DNA from: Planctomycetota bacterium
GTDB lineage: Bacteria > Planctomycetota > B15-G4
Reading direction: 5' to 3'
Assembly (NCBI GenBank): GCA_003644265.1
Contig: QNBX01000111.1
Location: 1 to 14,945, forward strand
Length of the DNA: 14,945 bases
The notes under the pieces: model-generated
The model's input: the letters and a program-made list of their open reading frames with translations, nothing else
The model's database searches: none
What the model was told of the DNA's origin: nothing
Translations under genes and position numbers: made by a program
Part shown: positions 1 to 7,500 of the stretch, piece by piece
Layout of the letters: each line of letters opens with the position of its first letter
Position numbering within the stretch: the first letter of the stretch is position 1

Positions 1-19
1 AAGTAAGGATGAACGTCGC

Positions 20-796
20 ATGAGCAAGAAGAACGCCCTGCATGTTGAGGTGAGGGGGAGCGACCAGCACCCCATGCTCGCCCGTTCTGCGGTCAAGGTC
101 TTGAGCAAGACCCTAGATCTGCTCGCCGCCGTCGCAGAGGCCATCTGCGATGAAGAACAGAAGTCCAAGATCGGGTGGACTCTGATGAGTGCGAGCAAGG
201 GAAGCCCGTTGCTCGCACTGCTCGAGTCCGATCATCCCATGGCGGCGGACGTTCTGGACGCAACTGGAACGCTGCTGGACGACCTCTCCAAGTCCCGGAC
301 CCCAAAGCTGGAGAGCGACCGCTGCCTCAAGCTGTCCAAAGATCTGGGAATCCTCTCCGGCCAGGACGACGTTGGGCCGATCCAATACAGGGTCGACGAC
401 CGCCAGATGGGAGCGACTCTTGCCGTTGCGGACTACGCGGCGATGCTCCTCACGTCTGGTGATCGGTACTTCTTGGAGCGAGTCGCCCTCGATGGCCACA
501 TCGAGATGACGAGCGTCCACCACGGGATGCAGTTGATCCAGAAGCGCGGTTTCGTGGTCAAGTGCTCCTTCGCCGAAGGCCTTTTCGAGGCGGCCCGGGA
601 CAACCTGGGCTGCGCGGTGACCGTCGTTGGCACGGCCAAGTATGACCGGGTGGTACGGCGTGCCGTTGAAGTCGTCGAGGTGCGGCAGATCCTGCACCGG
701 AAGGAGTCCGAGGGGTACCTGCCGCCGCCAGATCTGATCTTCGGCAGCGATATGTCGTCTGACGAGATCGTTCGGAGGCTGCGCGATGGCGAGTAA
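20..796 (+). CDS. Conserved-looking protein of unknown function, partner of PIN nuclease
   Basis: I do not recognise this 258-aa soluble protein by name. It has no signal peptide or membrane helix. The N-terminal third carries a short beta segment, then a helical stretch (about residues 20-45), then W53 and an SASKGSPLLALL-like motif (about 57-67). The C-terminal half has alternating strands and helices (VVKCSF, AVTVVGTA) and ends acidic and basic. The ATG at 20 has AAGGA ten bases upstream. Its stop overlaps the start of the PIN gene by 11 bases, so the two are almost certainly co-translated. In toxin-antitoxin-like pairs the gene before a PIN nuclease often encodes its inhibitor; at 258 aa this would be a large one, so that role is inference. 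Base composition is lower in GC than the virion genes downstream, which suggests separate ancestry. Confidence 0.75.
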   Translation: MSKKNALHVEVRGSDQHPMLARSAVKVLSKTLDLLAAVAEAICDEEQKSKIGWTLMSASKGSPLLALLESDHPMAADVLDATGTLLDDLSKSRTPKLESDRCLKLSKDLGILSGQDDVGPIQYRVDDRQMGATLAVADYAAMLLTSGDRYFLERVALDGHIEMTSVHHGMQLIQKRGFVVKCSFAEGLFEAARDNLGCAVTVVGTAKYDRVVRRAVEVVEVRQILHRKESEGYLPPPDLIFGSDMSSDEIVRRLRDGE

Positions 797-1295
797 GAAG
801 CCCAACGCTCCCGCAGTCGCTTTCGACTCCTGCGTGTTCATCAGCTACATGCGCAAGTCGGAGGAACCCCAGCGCCACAGTGAGGTAGCGCAAATCGTCT
901 CGGCGGCCAAGCGCGGCGAGTTCGTGATCGTGTCCTCTGCGATTGCCATTGCAGAGGTGCTCAAGTGCGACAGCGAGCTCTCGGGTGACGAGCTGGATGC
1001 GATTACGGGGTTCTTCTCCAACACCTACTTGGAGTTCCGGGCGTGCGACCGGATGGTTGCCGAGATGGCGCAGTACATCGCCAAGACCCACGGCGTGCTG
1101 CCCATGGACGCTATCCACGTCGCGTCTGCTCGGGTGGAGGAGGTGGACGTGCTCTACACGTGGGACAACTGCAAGGGCCGCCGCAGGGGCATCCTCCGCT
1201 TGGACGGCATCGAGATCGACGGCTTCACCCTCAACATCAAGACTCCGGCAAACTTCGCCCCTGCTGGGACGCTGTTCGCCCCCAAGGCACCTTGA
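786..1295 (+). CDS. PIN-domain ribonuclease (VapC-like)
   Basis: This 169-aa protein has the full set of acidic residues expected of a PIN domain: D14 in the first strand (AFDSCVFI), E57 (AIAEV), D108 (LPMDAIHVA) and D127 (YTWDN). Spacing and the DAIHVA motif are typical. PIN domains are Mg2+/Mn2+-dependent single-strand RNases; VapC-type members cut tRNA or rRNA when free of their antitoxin. The start is well supported by GGAGG at 774-778, seven bases before the ATG. It extends about 35 residues past the last acidic motif into a basic patch (KGRRRG) and a beta-like tail, longer than a minimal VapC. It overlaps the 258-aa gene by 11 bases. It could be a toxin-antitoxin toxin, a phage-carried interference nuclease or part of a defence pair. 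Fold call is secure; target and partner are inference. Confidence 0.88.
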   Translation: MASKKPNAPAVAFDSCVFISYMRKSEEPQRHSEVAQIVSAAKRGEFVIVSSAIAIAEVLKCDSELSGDELDAITGFFSNTYLEFRACDRMVAEMAQYIAKTHGVLPMDAIHVASARVEEVDVLYTWDNCKGRRRGILRLDGIEIDGFTLNIKTPANFAPAGTLFAPKAP

Positions 1296-1330
1296 CCAAG
1301 AAGCGCAGCAAGCCCGGCCCCGACCCCTAG

Positions 1331-1348
1331 ACCCTCATAATCGAGGGT
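1331..1348 (+). terminator. Small inverted repeat after the PIN gene
   Basis: ACCCTC (1331-1336) and GAGGGT (1343-1348) form a 6-bp perfect stem around a 6-base loop, 36 bases past the PIN stop. There is no T-run after it, so an intrinsic terminator is only a possibility. It could equally mark a transcript end processed by Rho or be an operator. Confidence 0.3.
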
Positions 1349-1383
1349 GACCCCGGCGATCCGCGCTCTGGGAAGCCTGAACG

Positions 1384-1398
1384 GGCCGACCGTCGGCC
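1384..1398 (+). repeat. Short GC hairpin in the gap
   Basis: GGCCGA (1384-1389) and TCGGCC (1393-1398) can pair around a 3-base loop. No T-tract follows. In DNA this GC-rich a 6-bp stem is not rare, so the role is open. Confidence 0.25.
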
Positions 1399-1507
1399 TG
1401 CCTTCGAGCCGGTTTCCTGGCGGCGGAGGTGCTCCCGCGCCGTATGGTCACGCTGTCCTGCAAATCGGGCGCCGGTCCCGCGTGCGCCCTGAGTCGGTCC
1501 CCGCTTC

Positions 1508-4500
1508 GTGCCCACGCTGATACCCGACCCTGGCGACGACCAGGACTCGGAGGAATCGCCGCTCGTTTCTGGACCGGCTCCGGCTGGGCCGACGCTGCCC
1601 GGCTCCGCCGCCGTCACCGCGGAACCTGACGACGCCACCCGCCAGGGCGCTTCGGGGCCAGTGCCTGCTCCCTCGCCGCCGAGGGCCCCTGGCCCCGCTG
1701 CGGACCCACCGGAGTCTGACGCTGCCCAAGGGTCGGTCCCGCACCTGACGAGCCTGGGGCAGCGTCACCGCGAGGCCCGACAGATCGTGGACCGAGCGCA
1801 GCGGGAGTCCCTCGCCCGCGCCGCGGCGAATCTTCGAGCGGTGCAGAGCATCGAACCCGAGCAGCACGCGCAAGGCCTCCGCCTGTCCGAGACCCTCGGG
1901 ATCCCGCGCAGCGACGGCCTGGCGACTGCACGGCATGGGAGCCCCAGTGCGGTGAGGGCGCTGGAGGCCAGGTACGACAGCATCCTCCAGTCGGCTCCGC
2001 GCCTGGCCGACTGGCTCCAGAACGCCGACCACGCGGCCATCGCCCAGGACGACCTGGAGTCGCTGCGGGACCTGCACGACGCGCTGTCGGACATGCGCGA
2101 CGAGCGCTCGTGGCTGGGCGAGATGAGCGCCGCCGGGGGCGAGGGCTTCGACGGGCTCGAGGCGGGTCTGACCCACCTCATGGCCAGCTCGGGCGCCTGG
2201 TCCCTGGAGGAGGCCGCCCGCAAGGCCGCGGCTGCCAACCGCGAGATCCAGACGTCCATCGCCGGGCGCTCGACCAGCACCCGCCGCTTCTTCGAGGACC
2301 TGGAGCAGGCCGAGGGCCTGGACGCCCTGGGGGTGGCGCTGAGCGACCCCGCCCACCTGTTGGTCTTCGCAGCCGGCAGCTTCGGCCACTCGGCGCCGGC
2401 CCTCGGCGGCGCGCTGGCCGGTTCCGTGGGCGGGCCGCTCTCCGCTGGTGCTGGGGCGTTCGCCGGCGGGACGGTGGCGGAGATGGGTGCCTGGATCAAC
2501 CAGGAGATCGCCCGCTCGGGGCGTGACGTCACCGACGCGGCGCAGATCCTGTCGGCCTACCAGGATCCGGAGTTCATGGCGCGCGTGCTCAAGGAGGCCG
2601 CGCTCAAGGGCATCACCACCGGTGCGATCGACGCCGTCTCCGCGGTCTTCGCCGGTGGCCTGGTGAACGCCGCCCGGGGTCAAGGCGGCCGCGCGGTGTC
2701 GCTGGCGCTGGGGCGCGAGGTGGTGGCTCAGAGCGCCGCCGAGGTCGTGGGCGAAGGCCTGGGTCAGATCGTGGCCACCGGCGCCGATGCCAGCCGTATG
2801 GACGGCACCGAGGCCCTGCTCGAGGGCGTGGCCAGCCTGGGACAGACGGTGGGCGAGATCGGGATCGGTGCGACCCTGCGCACCGCCAAGCGCCCGGTCA
2901 TCGCGGGCATCGAACGCCGCGCCCGAGCGCAGCAGGACGCCCAGGCGGTGCGGGGTGCGGTCACCGCCTGGTCTCAGTCCAAGACCGCCCAGCGGCTGCC
3001 CGCCGCGCTGCGCGACTTCGTGGCCAGCCAGATCGCCGGGCAGCAGGGTGAGGTCGTGGCGGCCTCCATCGACCGTGACGACTGGGACGCCCACTTCCGA
3101 GGGCAGGGGCAGAGCCCGGTGGAGGCGCTCGAGCGGGTGCTGCCCACCCAGGGCGCAGCCAAGTACCACGAGGCGGCCTCGACCGGCGCGCTGGAGATCC
3201 CGCTGGGGTCGTTCATCGAGGAGCTGGCAGGGACGGCGGACGGCGAGGCGTTGCTGCGCCTCGCGCGCTTCCGCCCCGGCGGGGCGAACCTGGCCGAAGC
3301 GGAGGCCGAGGCCCAGGCCGGGAACGACATCGCGGCGTCGTTCGAGCAGGAGGTCGAAGCCTCCACGGTGCTGTTCCAGGAGGAGCGCAAGCTGCAGCGC
3401 CAGGTGCGCGCGCTCGACCAGGAGATCGAGCGGCTCGAAGACGAGGCGATGGACAGCCTCACCAAGCCCGACGAGGGGCCAGCAGAGGCCGAGGGGCAGC
3501 CCGCGACAGGTGAGCCGGACGGCCCGGCTCCGGGCGTCTCGCGCCTGTCTGCGGCCCGCGACGAACGGCAAGAGGCCCTCACCCACCTGGAGACCATCGA
3601 GTCGGAGCGGACGGCCACTGGCGAGGCGGTCGAGCAGCTGCGCGCCGCCGCGCTGCAGGGGGCAGCCGCCGCCGGCCACAGCCCGCGCGACGCCCAGCTC
3701 TCGGCGCAGGTGCACATCCACGCCATGCAGACGCTGGCGACCCGCGCCGGGATGCCGCTGCAGGAGTTCCTGGGCCGCTTCCCAGTGCGCTTCGGGGGGG
3801 CGACCACGGGCAAGGCCGCGTCGGTGCTCGCACAGCCCGTTGGCCCGGAGCAGCCGAGCGGAGCCGATGTGTCGGTTGAGATCGCGCCCGACCCGAGGGA
3901 CGGCAAGGCGGTCCAGGCGTGGAACAAGCTGGCGCCCGAGCAGAAGGTCGACGTGAGCAACCGGGTCGCCGCTCGGGTCGTGCCGATGGTGCTGAAGGAG
4001 GCGGGCGCCACCGGTGAGATCCACACGCAACGGGGCGGCTGGAAGGGCGCCGGGAACCCGTCCATCGCCGTGCGCGTCGAGACCCGCGGGGCCGCTGTGG
4101 GCGTCGCCAAGGCCCTGGGGGAGGCGCTGGACCAGGAGGCCATGTTCATCGTGGCGAAGGCCGCTGCGCCGGGCCTGACGGCCTCGGAATCAGTGATCGT
4201 CCACCTTCCCGACGGGTATCGCTCCGCGGACATCGACGCCTTCTACGAGGCGCTCTACGCGGAGAACGACCGGGTCGTCGGGCACAGCACGGCTGAGGGG
4301 TTCATGACAATCTCCGGCCTCACGGACAGTGAGGCCCGGGCTATCATCGAGTCAGTGGCCGCCGTCACGGAGACCCTCGACGGGGACTTCGAGGTGAGCC
4401 AGGAGACCGCTTACGCAGCGGAGCTTCGAAAGGGAACCGACTATGGGAACGCTGAAGATCAACTCGCCGCACAAGGGCTGGCCGAAGGGGCACCCCATCC

Positions 4501-7500
4501 ATCGCGGGGCGCTCGTCTCCGGCGTGAAGTCGCGTCCATCCTCAACGAAGAGCTCGCAGCCACCCGAGAAGGACGAGGAGGCGACACCCAGCAGTACGGC
4601 GAACGGGAGCCCCTTGGACGGCAGCTCGACGCGGTATCGGATGCCGGAGGAGGGGCTGATCCTGGAGGGCCCGCCGCGCGGCAACAACCTGATGCCGGAG
4701 AGCGGGTCCTCGAAGACGCCGACGACTCCGGCGGGCGAGGAGCCGACAGCCGGCTCCTAGCCGCTGCGGCCGAGGCCGACCCGCACGGCGCGAGTGTCTC
4801 GCGGGTTGAGCCAGGCGAACCGGATCCGAAGCAGGGGCCGATCGTCAGCGCCGAGAACATCCCGGGCGCCAACTCGGGCGTCCTGACGTGGTTGCACAGC
4901 GCGCCGGCGGCCGTGCGGCAGGAGTTCCACGAGGCGATGTCCGCCGCGCTGCGGGACCCTGCGACGGGCGAGGACATCATCGGGCAGGAGATGCGGGCAG
5001 CCGGCCTGGACGTCACGCCAAGCATCACCACCTCGGCCGACAGCGCCTACCTGAACAGCGCGGGCACGCTGGAGTTCAACCCCGCCGACCAGTTGACGGG
5101 CTTCTCGTCGCCCGAGGACGCGCAGCTCTACCAGCTGCTGCGTGGGCTGCTCACGCAGCAGGAAGCCGTGGCAGGCTTCTCGCCGAGCGAGGGCGGCTCG
5201 AAGGCGGGTTTCGCCTACGACACCGGAGCCCCTCCCACGCGGGATGCGGTTCAGCGTGTCTTCGACACCTTGAAGGCCGAGACCGCGGCTCATGGCGTCG
5301 AGGGCGGAGAAAAGGACTTCGCCTACTTCCCGGATGCCTCTGGGTTTGTGCTGCTACACTTAGGGCTGGACGCTCGGGTCACACCCGAGATCGTGACTGC
5401 TGTGACGGACGCAGCAGGGCTTGTGGTGGGTCTGGGAGAAGTCGCTGATTTCGCGGCGGATTCCTTCTTCTTCGCGAACGACTGGAGTACAGACACCGAT
5501 GGCGAAAACTATCGCAGGCAAATTGCGCAGGGTGAAGGCGCCTTCGGATCACCCGATCTACTCAAGAGGGTGGACGGTCGGCTCCGCGAGCGCGCCTCAC
5601 TCGTTCACCAAGAGTTCGCAGCCCGAGACCCCGGCACCCAGCAAGGCGACGGGCAAGCCCCAGGAGTAGACCCGGGGCGCACCGAGCTCGACCAGGCCAA
5701 GCGCGGGCAGACCGCCTTTGGCGAGCCGGACGACGCCGGGCGGCGGGTGTTCGACCTCTCGTTCTTCAGCAGGGCCAACCGTTCCACGTGGTTCCACGAG
5801 CTGGGCCACGTGTACCTGCAGATCCTGGAGGACCTGGCCGGCACCGAGGGCGCCCCGCAGCAGCTGCGCGAGGACCACCAGGCCGTGCGCGCCTGGATGG
5901 GCTTGGCTGACGGCCAGCCGATCGAGCGGCAGCAGCACGAGCAGTTCGCGCGCGGCTTCGAGTCGTACCTGCGCGAGGGGCAGGCCCCCACCGCGGCGCT
6001 GCGACGGGTCTTCGCAGCCTTCGCGTCCTGGCTGCGGCGCATCTACAAGAGCGCCACCGAGTTGGACGTCGAGCTCAGCGACGACGTGCGCGCGATCATG
6101 GGCCGGCTGCTGGCCACCGACGAAGCCATCGAGGCGGCGCAGTACGAGGTCGGCGTGCCGTCCCTGCCGGCCGAGGTGCTGGCGGGCATGACCGAGGCGG
6201 AACGGGCCTCCTACGCCGCCCAGGCCAGCCGTGCGCAGGACATGGCGCGCGAGCGCATCACGCGCGACGAGCTGGCCTCGCTGGCCGCCCAACGGCGGGC
6301 CGAGCGCGGCCAGCGCATGAAGACGCTGCGCGCCGAGGAGCAGCGGCTGCTCAACGAGCAGCCGGCCATGCGCGCGTTGGCGCACCTGCAGGACGGCAAG
6401 CAGCCCGACGGCTCGCCGCTCCCCGACGGCACCGAAGACGCCAAGCTGGCCCGCGCCGACATCCACGCGGCCTACGGCGAGGGCAGCCTCGAAGCACGCC
6501 TGCTCGAGGAGCTGGGTGTGCTGGCCGAGAAGGGCATGACGGCGGACACCGCCGCGTCCTCCGCCGGGCTGCCCTCGGGCGACGCGTTGATCCAGGCCAT
6601 GCTGGCCCTGCGCGATCCGGGCAAGGTCGTGGACCACCGAGCCCGGGTGCGCCTGCGCAATGAGTTCCCCGAGCTGCTCAGCACGCGCGAGATCCGCACC
6701 CTCGCGCGCAAGGCCGTCGCCAACGGCGAGCGGGCCCTCCTGCTCGAGCGCGAGGCCCGGCAGCTGCGGCGCGAGATGCGACGCCAGCAGCGGGTCGCCC
6801 GCGACGCGCGCATCGAGGCCGCAGCGACCGGGGCGGCGCGCTCGATCGACACCGGCATGCGCACAGGCGCCTTTGATGGCGTGGCCCCGCTCGCGGCGCT
6901 GCGAGCCCGTGCTGAGAAGCTGCTGGCCCCCCTGCCGCTGAAGGAGATCCGCCCGTACACCTACCTGGCGCGGGCCCGCTCCCAGAGCAACCGGGCGGCG
7001 GACCTGGCCCGCAACGGGTCGTGGCAGCTGGCCGCCCAGGCCAAGGACCACGAGCGCTTCAACCACGAGCTGTACCGCGTCGCCAACCGCATGCTCAAGG
7101 AGGCGGATGTCGACGTGGGCAAGCTGCGCTTCTACGGCGACAAGGGCGCCCAGAAGACGTTCACGCGGGCCGGGCACACCTACAAAGACCAGGCCAACGC
7201 CATCCTCGAGCGCTTCGAGTTCCGCACGATCAGCCGGCCCGAGGCCGAGCGCCGGGGCACACTCGCCGAGTGGGTCACGACGCAACGCGAGCAGGGGCTC
7301 GACGTGCTGGTGCCCGAGCACGTGCTGAACGAGGCCTTCCGCGCGGATCACCAGAGCCTCACGGTGGAGCAGCTCCACGGCATCCGCACCACGCTGGATG
7401 CGATCTACCACCTGGCCAAGACCAAGGACGTGCTGCTCAAGGCCCAGCGCTGGCAGACGCGCCGCGAGGCGGCGCTGGCGATCGCCAACCAGGCCAGCGC

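Larger units (their letters stand above)
1296..1507 (+). other. Intergenic gap between PIN gene and giant virion gene
   Basis: This gap has no strong gene. It holds two small inverted repeats, listed separately. One reading frame opens at GTG 1347 and runs to TGA 1518-1520, giving 57 aa that is Gly/Pro/Arg-rich and overlaps the giant gene start by 13 bases. It has no good ribosome binding site, and I do not call it a gene. CATAAT at 1336-1341 resembles a -10 box but has no -35 at the right spacing. Confidence 0.5.

Noticed and set aside
1292..1341. Promoter with TTGACC (1292-1297) and CATAAT (1336-1341)
   Set aside because: The spacer is 38 bases, more than twice the usual 16-18, and TTGACC overlaps the end of the PIN gene.
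1448..4030. 860-codon open frame on the minus strand
   Set aside because: It mirrors the giant gene. Strong GC bias at third positions of the plus-strand gene leaves few stops on the antisense strand; the product is Leu/Gly/Arg/His-rich with no recognisable domain.
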